Part shown: positions 49,891 through 63,321 of the stretch, piece after piece
Numbering within the stretch: the first letter of the stretch is position 1
How the letters are laid out: every line of letters starts with the position of its first letter
From: Apostichopus japonicus
Lineage: Eukaryota; Echinodermata; Holothuroidea; Aspidochirotida; Stichopodidae
Assembly: GCF_037975245.1 (NCBI RefSeq)
Contig: NC_092576.1
Location: 4,913,501-4,977,500, forward strand
Length of the DNA: 64,000 nucleotides
Direction of reading: 5' to 3'
The notes under the pieces: model-generated
The model's database searches: none
What the model was told of the DNA's origin: nothing
What the model saw: only the letters and a program-made list of their open reading frames with translations
Program-made: the position numbers and the translations under genes

Positions 49891-50993
49891 TTATGATGTA
49901 ATTGCTTTATAGTACACCACGTTTGGATTCTCTATGTTTATCTCGATGTCGTCGTTATTATTGGACGGTTCAAGGTCATAATACTTATGATTGTCACTCG
50001 ATACTGTGATGTCTTCTGTAAAACAATCAGCTGTAAAAATTTGAGCTGATGGACCCGGTGGATGTATTCCATTGTTGATCGTGGAAACGTCTGTGCACGA
50101 ACATCGTGACTTTATCCTGCCAATTAAAAATAAAAGAATGAGTCATTTCACGTCTGAAAAAGCTAGAGAACGTAAAGTCATAGGTAACTCTGTAAAGGCG
50201 CAACGCCGTGTCATCTTTTCTGTGTAACTATGAGAGCAATTTCATATATCAGAAAATCAAAGTCTATATCCGATTTTTTTAAATTACGATTGGACATCTA
50301 AACTTCCCGTTTAGTAACGCAATTATAACCACTAATTGCAGGAGCAGAGAGAAGATATAATTGGAAACCCACACAATGACATACGGACTCACACACACAC
50401 GCACATACATACACACGACACGTTTTGACCCCTCCCTCAGTGATGGACTTCCAGTCACCCTGATATACCCGCCATTGGTTAACCCCTCCCGAATGTAGCT
50501 ACTCAGGAAAATTAACCATGGCACTGTTGCAATGGCAACTGAAATATCTGTATATGGTCCAACTGGCAAAGGAACTACAATATCTCATAATCTCTATGGG
50601 AGCGATGAGATAACAAGTATAATTAAGTATAATTACAATACCCATCATATACACTAGGTGGTTAATTAGTTATAACTTTAACACTCATCAGATATACTTG
50701 ATGGTTAGGCCTAGTCAGTTATAACTGGAATGCACCGTAACACACGTCATGTACACTAGGTGGTTATACTTAGTTATAACTGTCAATACACTATAAAAAG
50801 AATTAACCAGAAATTCATTTGCAAATATGATTCGACCGTCAAGAAACCATTTGTTTCCTTCTGTCGCAGATCCATGACATTTCAAGATCACAGAATCTCT
50901 TTCGACCAGTCTGACTGATATTGGGTTATCAAATCCATTAAAACCGTCAAAGTTGAAGGAAATTAAGAAGATTATCAAACAATATATCTCCAT
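49891..50993 (-). pseudogene. Type 1/type 2 fusion remnant (gene F)
   Basis: What is left: exon 4 of type 1 at 50116-49891 (tail intact, ending VVYYKAITS), the start of its intron 3 minisatellite, and then, from about 50800, the 5' two-thirds of a first exon (Met at 50993, MEIYCLIIF, ILKCH, NKWFL, IIFANEFLVN). The Ig2 and membrane exons and the second cysteine of Ig1 are absent. The upstream flank is of type 2. In the first two units the matching points lie about 10-14 kb apart, so one deletion between a type 1 intron and a first exon explains it. The join is near 50795-50805, with ATAA-type microhomology. Confidence 0.8.
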
Positions 50994-51093
50994 ATTGAAA
51001 CAAAACCGCTCTTAATGTTAACCTCTTTACGCATTGTTTGTTCTTGCTGTTGTATTCCTTTTCAGTTCGACGAAATAACGAATCTTATTCACA

Positions 51094-51320
51094 AATTCTG
51101 AGTCTGTGGTATTTATCCACTCCTTGTTTGGTTTTTATCGTACATTGTTTACATTGTATGCACATAGTACAGCTTCGTCATTCACAACCCACTTTAGGCT
51201 AGCAGAAGGCCTTGATCCAATCGCCATACATTTTATACCCAGCAGCTCGCCCGCTATTACAACGTATAGTATGTACAACGTATGTATGCTCGTCAAATGA
51301 CAACGTAAGCTCTTGGATTC
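51094..51320 (-). pseudogene. Relic Ig2 exon, copy 3
   Basis: Third copy of the relic seen at 17746-17977, with the same left break and extra deletions near 51265. It confirms that the flank of gene F is of type 2. Confidence 0.75.
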
Positions 51321-52002
51321 CTGGAAAGGGAAATAATCTTAGACATTTCAAAATTGTCCAATTTGCATTAATATTATATCAATATTCTTTCACTTATGTC
51401 AAGACAATTGAATGCTATCATTTTCCGCTAATGGTATTTACTGTTCCTGTATGGTAGCACATACTTTACATGTTAAGGAAAACACTGAGTAAGATGTTCT
51501 CTCAAAATATTATCCTAATTTTTGCCGACTTGACAACCAATGCCTCTACATAAAGTCATTAAAACTGCAAGGTATCATTTAATAAGAGTTGCAATGAATA
51601 CGTATGACTGTTTACGTCATCTCTTTCTTCCTAGTAAGCTAACTGTTCGGTACAATAACCCAAAGTACAACCCACAATATCCTACAATAAAACATAGGTT
51701 TAGAATACTCCTTTAAAAAACACGTTGATATACAGACCTGCTCTATTTTATCCAAATTGAAGTATTCGCGCCTTGGTTAAAATCATTTTATTCTTAAAAC
51801 TTTGTTACTTCTTTGATCTGTTTCAAACATTCTCCTACTAAACATGACCTAACATTTTTTTTTCTTTATTCCTTTTCTGAATCGTAACTTCTACAGCTTC
51901 TGTATTTCAGTAATATCATCAACGTCTAATCCTTCATATTCGACAAAATAAGATGCTTAAATTTTAGATCCTTCACAGATAGGATTATAAATTTCTAAGG
52001 TG

Positions 52003-52206
52003 TCAGGAGGTCATAATCTTGTCAAAATGTTTCCTTTCTACAGGAAGGCTGTATATAGTTACAACATGGGTATTGCTATCATAACTACTACCCACACCTA
52101 TGCACATACCGTGCTGATATATTGAGAAGTCGCCTGGCAGTAAGCCGATACCTGTCAATGAAACAACAGTAAGCGATGTTCCGAATAAGGGTAGATAATC
52201 AAACAC
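52003..52206 (-). pseudogene. Possible relic Ig1 exon, copy 3
   Basis: The least broken copy: one open frame covers LTGIGLLPGDFSI through THVVTIYSLPVERK. Confidence 0.4.
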
Positions 52207-55200
52207 TAAGAATCATTTTCCCCTCTTGTTTTTGCAGATCCTTCGTCTGTAGGTAACAGAAGCAAACCATGGGTAGTGGAAACCATCAACAGCAAAGCTT
52301 ACGAGTTTAAAAGAAACTCGTCAGACGGAGAAACACTTACTTTCAGCCACATTTATTGTTTATTGTTCATCAGATGTCATTATACTATTTTTCTTGGTGA
52401 CAAGTCGATGTTGACTAACGACATGAAAGCGATAGTTCCATAAATACATCCTGTTATCATCCGAAAAATGAAAAGAAAATGACCATGGGCTGTCACGCAC
52501 TGCAGTGGAGTGTTAAGTTTCAACAAGACTTTCCACGGAGTTGCATATCTCATCGAAACCTTCCATCAACCAATTTATCACGTGACCTTACAGAATGGTA
52601 TGTCAAAAATTAAAAACAAGGAAATTTTGTGTATTGCACGCCATACCTTGGCCATTTGTCGTTTGAGTACAATGCAGATAGAAAACAATATTCAGTTTGA
52701 GGTTTAGGAATCAAAGTGGCCGACTTAAAAGCTGAGGCTACTGGATTCTGGATTGATGTATAGTATATGTGTTTTATAATTTAAAGTCACTTTTCTTCAA
52801 CTTTTCTTTCCATCGGCTGGTTAAAAATCGCTTTGTTAACATTAATTATGATTGTCTGGACTATTTTGGATGAAATGAGGCTAACTGCAGCAAGTATTAC
52901 GGCAGAGTACTCAAGCCAATACTAGTTTTTGTTATAATTCTATTTGAATAATTCTCACAATTTAAAAGTATCCGCATGGACAAGTACTTCAAAATGTGTG
53001 CAATAAATCTTCAAAAAACAGGACAAACACGATTCAATTTCTTTGTTGTGACTTACAGTGCTTTTTCATTTTTTGTTTCATTCTTTTAAGAAATAGTTCA
53101 CCTCTGGAGTACTTTTTCCCGATCATGTTTACAAAATTATCAGTTTCGACAGAGCCCCGGCGAAGCCTTCGATCACATGGTAACAATAATTTCATTGTTT
53201 GTGCTGTTGCTAAGCATTGCATATCACATACTTCATAAATGTCTGACTGCTTAATTAGTGTGCTTAGTAATCAATGACAAAGCAAAACAAATATCAGCAA
53301 TAAGAGAGAAATGTATGATCATTGAAATGTGATTTTTTTTTCTGTGATAAAGCAAGCGTACTCACCCTGGGCCCCAATCACCTCACATCGATACTAAAAC
53401 TGTGTATGACCACAACCGTGCTATGTCGTGTGAGGTATCATGAGTTCCGTGGAGAGGAAAGATATGCTACACACATGATTGAACTTAAAGGATGGTTAGC
53501 AATCTATAGCGTTTTATAAGCTGATAATAATCGATAGTCGTACACAAATTATTATGCCACCATTATAATAAAACATAGTTTACAACATTCAAAGTATGGA
53601 TTTCACAGTTAAATTTGTCAGACAAATACACCCTTATAGTTACCCATAAAAGAGCCTGGACATGAAAATGTATTATCATGATTATGGATAATAATTAGGA
53701 ACCTTGTCATGCAAAGGATGTGGGACATTTGGTATATCCAATAGATATCCTAGTGTAAAGCCCACAGTGGGAGTGAAGTGACCGTTAAGATATATTAAAT
53801 AAACTCGTAAAATATCTATAAAGATACCCATGAGAGTAAAGACATATAGATTGAATATTTCGAATAGTAACAATGTCTTATTAGTATGTCTCAAGAAACG
53901 CCTACGAAATATTTAAACATGATCATGCAGCCAAAAGTATTTTATGACATTTAAGTACTGACCAGTGATATAGTTGTACATTTGTGTAAAGCAAACAGAA
54001 ACGCCCACGTAAAACCTATGTAATCATACTCATTGGCAAACAGAATCTATTGACGCGCAAAAAATATGTAGTCACATGTTCGTAACATTTATGTAAAACC
54101 TAAACATATTATCATAAAACATGTATCATGGTACCATGTACCAAATAAATATACAATTTTTTAACTAAATTACTCCTATAAACTTTAAACCAAGATGCAT
54201 CTTATATTAACAGTTTGTTCATATAAAGACACTTTTAAATAATAATAATATAGGGTAACATCCTTTATCTGCAATATTTGTGTTTATCATCATTAATTAT
54301 ACCGATTTGGCAAACCCTCAGCTAAAAAATGGTACCATTGGACCTTCCCATCATATTGCAGCTGATGACTATCAAAAAACTTTCAAATTTTGCTAGATTG
54401 ACCGTTTATATTTAGAGCTAGAATAGGTCGCAGGTTAGCATAGTGCTCCCCAACCCATCTGTCAGCTCTCATAGACGGAATATTACGGTACCTATATATA
54501 TATTGATGGACAACTAAAATACTGCTAGATTTTCATCTCAGTGTTTGTACAAGTGAGTTGTAATAGTTTTCATGTAACTGTCTTTTAGCGCCGTTGAACA
54601 ACTGTTGTTGATGTTGGCGCTATATAAATATATCTTCTTCTTATTTTAATATTAACAAGGAAACTTGAAATCATATACCGCAGTATACCATATACATGTC
54701 ATAAAATACGATTAAAATAAATAACAGGATTGTCAAATATACAGCATGCATGCATGCATAGGATATAGACCTATGTGTAACTATTCAAAAAACGTTCTTT
54801 GCTTTAACGCATGGTAGAATACGGTAACTTCGCGTGTTCCCTACCTTACTGTACACGTGTTATAAATATGTAGCTGCATTGATAGACACCGTATAGTTGC
54901 TGTGTTCATTTAATCAAATTGTGACCACTTTTTCAATCGTAATTTTAATCCATAAAGCCTTAACGGAAATGACCAAAATTAACACAGTGAAACTAAGAAC
55001 ATTCAGTTTTGTATTTTGAGACATTAAAGTGGATTATACTTGACCCACTTTAACGGAATTATATATACTATAAACTTAAAAGTATTCTATACAATTTTGG
55101 AACATATTTCATTGCTTCGTTCAATTTAACTCCTGAGTTCTACAAGTATCATTCTTGTCAATTTCTGGCGGAATTCCGGTCAAATCATCGATAAAATTGA

Positions 55201-56726
55201 ATTGCTAATGGATAGAACTAAACAGCTTAGCAGCATCAGCGAGAACGTCATCATTGTTATCCTTTAAAAGAACGTTAATAACGGCACTGTGGCACATATA
55301 GCGCATATACCATCATAACATGTAGTACATATATACGTCAAACAGTAAAACCAATACCAGATTCGCTTATTAAGGAGCCACTTAATGAACTTGTTTATCA
55401 CTATTTCAATCAGAAAGAAAATGAAAGTTTCTCCATTGGTACTTTAAGGCAGGAAATGAAAATAAAGTAAAATCTTCAGTCATTTTTAGGACGGGATACT
55501 TTTGAAGATCATGTCCTTTTAAACCGGTCATAACATTATGAGCATAACAGCCGTAGGTACTAACAGCAAAAAGCAAGTACTTAAAATAAGTGTTAAGTGT
55601 GACTTGATAATTGAGTCTCAATACTGGTGTTTATAAGTCCTGTACTGAACTGGTTGGGTAATCAGGTAGTGCCCGGTGATTCATATCAGTAGTAGTCCTA
55701 TGACCACTAGCATCCATTATAACCTCTAAATCAAACCAACTAATTTGTTGTTGTATTTCGTTCCTGAAAATTCCGATACCGCAGATATTAAAGATATTAA
55801 AATTTAATCCCTTCTTTTTCTATCAGGATACTATAACTGTATTCTTTTTAATTTCTTCAATAGTTTGTCGCCTGAAATCCATTTAAAACAGCATACATTC
55901 TTGCATTTACTTACTTTAGATATGTACATGCACGGAAGTGGTGCGAATTCTCATTCATAACACGTTAACCAAGATACACGTAAGACATCTTTAATAAAGA
56001 TATCCATCAGAACTCATAAAAACTTATCTGTGAGTTGAAAATTCTCATTCATGACATTGTCATGTTTTATGTACAAAGAAACGCCCACGTAAACCCTGTG
56101 CAATGAGACTCTTCAGAAGACAATCTATACTAGAGTGTAAAAAGGTTTGTCACATGTTTATACTTTTACGATCAATTAAAAGGAAACGTTTATATAACAT
56201 GCAGTACCATGCTATCCATCAGGGAAAAAAGTCCTGTTTTGGGGTGTTAACATTCAAATTCAGAGCCATTGTTTTTAACAACAACAAAAACACTCAATTC
56301 GTCTTAGTTTAAACATCAGAGCACCTTTTATTATCATATTAATTCACATTAGGACGCTTAGAATATAATATAGACTTACATTCCAATTCTCCGATATTTT
56401 TGATTGCTAAACGAGGCCTTATAATTTGAGAAAAGGGAAACTTTTGAGATTTTAACCAAAACTTGATGTTTGTGCTCCCTATTTCTCAATCCCAATTTCT
56501 CACTCCCCCAGATCGAGTTCGTTGCTCCTCTAATTTTGAGATTACTAAGTTTATTCTGCATAGAAAGAATGAGGTATGAGATGCGAATGCATATATTAAA
56601 AGCAAAGCCATTAAACAATAAACATCCAAAGAAAAAACTTAAGTTTATGTCTTTCGTAGTTCTTCGCCTTCTCAGATTTCTGTAGCTAGTCTGTGCCATT
56701 GATAACCAATTATGTATTGTCTATAA
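52207..56726. other. Intergenic region between gene F and gene H
   Basis: Third copy of the 18869-23501 region. The (TA)n array is only about 15 bp here (near 54493), and about 60 bases are missing near 54125. A 107-codon minus-strand frame (56699-56376) directly downstream of gene H is broken in the gene C copy and is not recognised. No gene supported. Confidence 0.5.
54586..54647 (+). mobile_element. SINE-type 3' tail, copy 3
   Basis: Same hairpin and TCTTCTTCTT tail as at 21421-21480. Confidence 0.5.
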
Positions 56727-57000
56727 CTACTTAGAGTGATAAAGTATACGGTCATGGCTTACTGAGTGCATATTCTTCTCATATATATTATCTGCACCTA
56801 TCTCCTGGTACTCTTCCTCAGCATTTTCTTCAATAAAATAACTTTCGCAGTTTTCTGTTTGTAGTTCACTTCCATCACTATCGAACATCTCATCTGGCCT
56901 TTCTTGTTCGTCATTTGTCACACAACCGTCCATGTTGGAGGCTTGTGGATTTTTCTTTAGTTTCCTTTCAATCGAATAGAAATATAATTTAAGATAGTAG

Positions 57001-57618
57001 AGGAGAGGAGAGGAGAGGAGAGGAGAGGAGAGGAGAGGAGAGGAGAGGAGAGGAGAGGAGAGGAGAGGAGAGGAGAGGAGAGGAGAGGAGAGGAGAGGCG
57101 AGGCGAGGCGAGGCGAGGCGAGGCGAGGCGAGGCGAGGCGAGGCGAGGCGAGGCGAGGCGAGGCGAGGCGAGGCGAGGCGAGGCGAGGCGAGGCGAGGCG
57201 AGGCGAGGCGAGGCGAGGCGAGGCGAGGCGAGGCGAGGCGAGGCGAGGCGAGGCGAGGCGAGGCGAGGAGAGGAGAGGAGAGGAGAGGAGAGGAGAGGAG
57301 AGGAGAGGAGAGGAGAGGAGAGGAGAGGAGAGGAGAGGAGAGGAGAGGAGAGGAGAGGAGAGGAGAGGAGAGGAGAGGAGAGGAGAGGAGAGGAGAGGAG
57401 AGGAGAGGAGAGGAGAGGAGAGGAGAGGAGAGGAGAGGAGAGGAGAGGAGAGGAGAGGAGAGGAGAGGAGAGGAGAGGAGAGGAGAGGAGAGGAGAGGAG
57501 AGGAGAGGAGAGGAGAGGAGAGGAGAGGAGAGGAGAGGAGAGGAGAGGAGAGGAGAGGAGAGGAGAGGTGAGGAGAGGAGAGGAGAGGAGAGGAGAGGAG
57601 AGGAGAGGAGAGGAGAGG
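57001..57618. repeat. (AGAGG)n array with an inner (AGGCG)n block
   Basis: 618 bp in intron 3 of gene H. Positions 57098-57266 consist of about 34 AGGCG units in a row, flanked by AGGAG units, with one AGGTG near 57568. The gene C array has no such variant block. Confidence 0.97.
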
Positions 57619-60369
57619 CTTGTAACCTGTTGATATTAGTATTTATTGGGAAACGAATGACCGACGAATGACGACAGATTCAAACCAGCACACGTTTTTT
57701 AAACTGTTGATATTGATGAATATCTACTAATAATTAAACTATGATTGCCTACCTCCCTCAAAATAATCCACATACAAAAGTGGCCATTAACACGAAGAAA
57801 CAGGCGCTGGACGAAACCGATATCCACAATGTCCACTCTTCTGTCGTGTTATTAAACCAGTTACCTTCGGAAAGAAGGCCATCAGCTGCGAGTACAAAAC
57901 ATTAAATGGAACGATCTGAAGTCAAATATTCTCAAGAGGAAACAGTCACTTAATAAACACTGTTTATATAGAAAATCCTCACCTCTAACATCCAATGCAT
58001 AACATTTAAGATAAATATTGTTAAAATCATAATATCATTGAGAAAGTCCAAATTGGGGAAAATTGCATAATAAAATAATAAAAGCAATGGGATTTTACTT
58101 GTTCTCGTATTTAAGCTGCAGTACTAAACTCTTCTGATGCAAGATGCATCTGAAGTTTATATCTGATATACCTTACCCCGTAGTTCAATGTCAAGGTTAT
58201 CTACAGATATATAATTAATGGATTTTGGACTTTGGACTGGTTTGTGAGACACATCGTCATAGACAGCATTTATAGTTCGAAGACAAACCTACATTCAATA
58301 CTTATAAAATCAAAGTTTGAAAAGGAGATGGGTCAACTGGTTAACTGACTTGAAAGCTCTACTTATTTAAAGTTTAAAGTTCTAACATGGCGTTTCAATA
58401 TTGTCCGCATCAGGCTTTAATAGTAAGGGCTCGGTAAATCTTTCATAAGATGACAAGGAAATTGCATCAAAACTCTTCTACATTCTCCTCAGCCCAGCGG
58501 TAAAATTCAATAAAAAAAAATGTCACATTGCAAATTTTCCCTCCTACCTCTACAAAAAGGTCATGGGTATGGGATGAACGTGTCCACTTACCCTCTTACT
58601 TAAATTCAATTTTTTGAGTCAGTTGATAAACAGTGCTTCCTTTCCAAAAAAACAGAGATATAATATAGACAAATTAGAGACTGCAGTAGATCAATTATAA
58701 ATTGATCGTTGGCTTACCTTGGAAATGTTGATCAAATATCCCACAAGGGACAAGGATGGTCACGTTGGAGCTGATAAACTCCATTCCTCTAAATTGACAC
58801 GAAACATTGACCTCATCTCCAGAAGGAAGGAGATGTAATGTGGATGTTGAGTCGGTAATGTTTGGCCTTTCTTTGTTTGGTGTGTACATAACATCAAGTA
58901 CATTGGGACTGTCTAGGCTTACATCTTCGTCATTAACGACCCACGTTAGGCTAGCCGGGGGTCTCGATCCAATCGCAAGACATGTTATCTCGATTGGCTC
59001 TCTCGGATCAATGACAATGATTTCCGGTGAGTGTCTCATCATACGGATAAACGTGTCATTGTCGAATGACAATGTAACCTCTGGGATAACTGAATATTGA
59101 GAGATATATGCTACAAATTAAAATTGCACTGTAATGCTAATGTGCACAAAATTGATAAATAAACTGAAACTGACAATCAATCAATACATCGGAAGTTTTC
59201 ACTACAGATGCTTTACACATGTTTCACTTGTTACTGAATATTCATGTAACCTCTTGCCGTTATTTTCTCGTCATGCCCATAAATGTATAATGATATATTA
59301 GAAATAGTAATCGTTTGATAAATAAATTGAGACTGAAAATAAGAAATATTTTTAGAAGTTTAGAACTCTTTCATTTTCACAGCAGATATATCAAACATGG
59401 TTGACTATATAGAAACTGAGTATTCATTTAAGTCACGTGTTGTAGTTACTTCATAGTCGTGCACATTAATACGTAAATATCGTGTTACTTGATACCTTGG
59501 GGCATATCAGTTCGGGAATATGTTTTGCTTACGTGATGCACATTCTATTAAAATTAGACAACACTATTATCATTGTTTGTTTCTTACAATCAACAATAAA
59601 TAAATTGTTAATGCAATAGTAACATGTACGTGTCTTTTAGCATAAAAAAACTGTTCACGCTGTTTAGCAATAAATTATCAAAGATTGGTTCACTTCACAT
59701 TCAAGACTTGATAAATATTAAAGTATTTCTCTTTGTCATAACACCCTTCAGAGATGAAAATTTGGGTAAGGATAAATATATATACACACATCAGGAAATG
59801 CTATACATGGTGGTTATTTTGAATAATTTCGAAAAATATAAATGTACATTTGCCGGATGACAGTTGTTTCGCTGAAACTTTGTTACTTCATATGAAGCTG
59901 TATACTTTGATAGCTGCCTAATCCGCAGATTGGAGTATCACCAGACGTTACATTGAATGGCAACGCCATCTTAGCTGTTGCGCGTATAGGTCTACTCATA
60001 TGCTCGCATTATATTAGACTTCCCTTAATCCACATGGGCCATCCTGTCTCCATCACTGAGTATAACATCATCAAAGGAGCTCCAAAATGATATTTACTTA
60101 ACGTTCTAAGAAAAAGCGCCGAAAAGATGAAATAACAATTACATATCAATAAAGTTATGATCATGTTTTTTGAATAAGTCAATGTATATGATATATAGTT
60201 TATGTTAATACAGGGACCATGGCCTGCACTGACTTATGACTTACCTGCTACACTCAAATTGTAGGCCACATTTAGTGCATCCTCGCATGTGCAGGTAAAC
60301 AATCCCTCGTGCTGGAACATAACTTCCTGTATAACTAGCGAGTAGTTTTCCGACAGAGAGACACCTTCC

Positions 60370-60698
60370 AAGTGCGTAGGAGCCAGGGGGGGCTGGGGGG
60401 CGCCAGCCCCCCAGTGAAAAATATGGGGGGCGGAGGCGAAAGTATCGTTCCGCCCCCCCGCTCCACAAGTCAGAAAACCCCTTTTTCATTTCCAAATCAG
60501 AAAAAAATCTCATTTGAAGCACCAAATTGCATCTAAGGCCAGGTGAAAATGCAAAATTCTTTACAAAATGGAGTGGGTGTTGAAGTGTGCTATATTGCAC
60601 CAAATTGCATCTGAGGCCACCTAGAAATGCAAAAAAATTCCAAAGGGGAGGGGGACACCCCCTCCCCTTAGACCCCTCCCCCAGGCCGGCCATCAGCA
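60370..60698. mobile_element. GC-rich TIR-type element inside exon 1 of gene H
   Basis: It begins GTGCGTAGGAGCCAGGGGGG, and its interior matches the element at 46935-47291 in reverse orientation (GATGCAATTTGG-type phrases, C-rich runs, GGCCGGCCATCA near the right end). The right terminal inverted repeat appears truncated. About 70 bases of exon sequence present in gene C are missing at the site. Confidence 0.7.
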
Positions 60699-60865
60699 TT
60701 CTCAGATATATCACATTTTAAGATCACATGTGAACTAAGATGAACCGCCTTGCGTGATACTTCAGTATTGGTTCTTACAATCTTAACTCTTAGGAAACCA
60801 GTAACGATAAATAAAACCAAGACTTTCAGATGTATCCTATCCATGATGCCAATTTTGAAACTCAT

Positions 60866-61587
60866 TGAAACTCATTGCTAATCTCATGAGTTCCAGTTCA
60901 TGACTACAATTCGTCATTACCTGTGAGACAAAATGAAATGGGATGCCGCGGTTAGTAGGCTATAGAAATGGAACAGATTAGTAACAAAGCAGTGAAAATA
61001 AAACTACTTGCTTTAAAAGTTGAATCTAACATAGTTGATGCAATTAGTTTAAGTGATCCGTAATAAATATAATAAATATTAGTAAATAATCAGATTTTTA
61101 TTACTTCCTCTTTTCTCTCCAGTGATTAAAACGCCAGTGACATTTGAATACGGTTATTTAAGCAATTATTAACGGTTTGTTTATGAAGTACCGGATAAGT
61201 AGCTGGATAATAATGTAAGGGACCATTTTTATTTATGTTTCACTGCAGTTTACAATATAAACAGAAAAAAAAAAAGTTTAACGAAACTAGAAGGAATCAT
61301 ATTGTGTTCGAATTAAAATTCATATATCATATTGGTCGAGATTGCTGTCTTCTCCTTATCGGTTCTAAACTCGATAATAAGGAATGTATCAACTGAAATA
61401 AATTATAGGTACTCGTTAAGCGTTCAGCTACCTAGTGTACACATAATATATACTTTTCCGCAAGGCAAAGGTCACATAATTTGGTTATGTTACTGTAGGA
61501 GCTAGCTTTTTTTTAATAATATTTCCATGTTATGTTAAAAGATATAAATTGGTCCTTGGACAAAATATATTTGCTAAGGTAGGTTGT
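60866..61587. other. Upstream flank of gene H
   Basis: Copy of 27608-28284. No gene seen. Confidence 0.45.
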
Positions 61588-62253
61588 GTTTTTTTGTTTT
61601 TTTGTCAGTGAATAAAGTTTGGGTGTGTTTCGGTTGAATATTTTATGGCGTTCATTGTTGGGTGGGAAGTGTTTATCGACTATTTTGAGGAATTCTTTTC
61701 CGATATTAATGTTTACGTTCTTGCTAAAAGGGGGTTAAACATGGTAATTTTACGTTGGAGATTTTTCCGTTTTTTTTCCGGTATAGTTCCTTGGTGGTTT
61801 AGACGATAGGAGTAGAAGCTGTTATCGAACGCTTGTTGGTAGGCATGGCTGGCTTCATTAAACATATCTTGGTTTGATAACAGTTTGTTAAGACGATGTT
61901 TATAACGTCGTGGGTGCTTTGCAGACTTGAAGGAGGGTGATTAGAGTTGGCATGTACTAAGTATTATTCGGTGTCGTATAAGAGCCGTACTCGTTCTTAA
62001 TAAGATTGAGGGTGACTTAGAGGTAATAGAAAACTTTGAGGTTGGCTTCAATGGTGAATTTTAGTTTATACTTTCCAAATATTTGCACTAAAGATCCTTC
62101 TGTATTTGTTTTGTGACTCTTGGGTTCGTTAAATGCGGCGAGACGACCGTCTCTGTACAAACCGATGTTACCTTCACTATATTTTGGGGTGATCTGGTAC
62201 ATCAGGTATGTCCCAACTAGCTCACATACTTCGGCACTGTCGAAGCTACCCAT
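61588..62253 (-). pseudogene. Decayed reverse-transcriptase relic, copy 3
   Basis: Minus strand from MGSFDSAEVCELVGTYL through GLYRDGRLAAF and KFTIEANLKV to a stop at 62017. Downstream parts are frameshifted. The catalytic box is YRDG. Confidence 0.7.
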
Positions 62254-63321
62254 GGTGACAGCTGTTGGTTGTTCGACTGTCTGTTATTGTACTTGCAACA
62301 AATCGTTTTTTTTCCACATAAGTTAAGCCAAACTTTATAAAATATTCACCGGATGAGTTCCGTTCCCTCTGCTAAAGGTTAAAGTTGGCTATACGTTCTC
62401 GAAAGATTGGTAAGTTAGTGGTAGATATACAATAGCACAAACCTGATACAACTTAAACGGAGATTCAAGAAACTGAATAAGCTGAATAATTTATTTTTAA
62501 GTTTTATTTCTTGGCATCGATATTGAAATTTGACTTATACAACTCATTATTCGTGATAAATCTTTACACATGTTGTTCATTATTTTACTATTAAACAAGT
62601 AATAAAACGATGATCTCTAAATTAGGCAGTCAAGTTTAGACAAAAAACAACATAGCAAGTCAATACTTATTTTTTATTTATTATTACTTTTATGATAGCT
62701 AGATTAAAGCTAAAGAATGCTGAGAGGAATGATGATTGAAACAAGAAACAAATGCTTTAGACTGATTCATAAATGGACGTCGATTAGACGTTGATGAAGG
62801 CAGATTGCAAATCGACAAACCATCACAATTAATCACACTGAACAACAGTTGTAGGTTGCTTGCTGTTAAAGTTGTTGGAAAACTAATCCACGGGGACAAC
62901 ATTGAACTCCTAATGTTAACGCTGCAATGACTAAGCAATGACGTAAGGTTCATTCAGGATATATTTCCGTCGTTTATAAAATAGTGAAGGTGAAATATTT
63001 GTTGATGCAGTCGGGTCCTCTTAGATGAGTTATCTTGGAGAGCAAAATATCTTGATGTTTGAATATTTGGAGAACAGAGATGAGAGGTGGAAGTACAAAC
63101 TTGTCGAATCGGTATATAAGTCCCAAAAACTTGCTAACACCCGTAATCGCAATGCATGTTAGGAAATTGATGTTTCACATTTAACTTACTGTAAAATGTA
63201 TCGTCTGAATATGGTTTCAACAAATCGTCTATGACATGAGACATTAGAATAGTAATCTAATTTCTGCAACAAAACTCCTATTCTTAACTTTACATACTGT
63301 ATGTATTTCAAAATCTTGGAG
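62254..63321. other. Intergenic between gene H and gene I
   Basis: Copy of 28991-30046. The type 1 block begins at about 63113. No gene supported. Confidence 0.5.

Larger units (their letters stand above)
56727..60865 (-). pseudogene. Type 3 receptor, disrupted (gene H)
   Basis: Exon positions match gene C: exon 1 at 60865-60245, exon 2 at 59089-58718, exon 3 at 57885-57753 and exon 4 at 56964-56727. Exon 2 and exon 4 are fully open and close to gene C. Two lesions break the gene. In exon 1 a GC-rich element (60370-60698) replaces about 70 bases of coding sequence. In exon 3 the TGC of FCG is TGA (57760-57758), a stop at the inner edge of the membrane helix. Either would remove the signalling tail, and the first also destroys Ig1. 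Splice sites look intact, so decay may be recent. Confidence 0.85.

Noticed and set aside
56376-56699. 107-codon frame downstream of gene H as an extra tail exon
   Set aside because: The gene C copy is interrupted, and the stop of exon 4 lies upstream in both genes.
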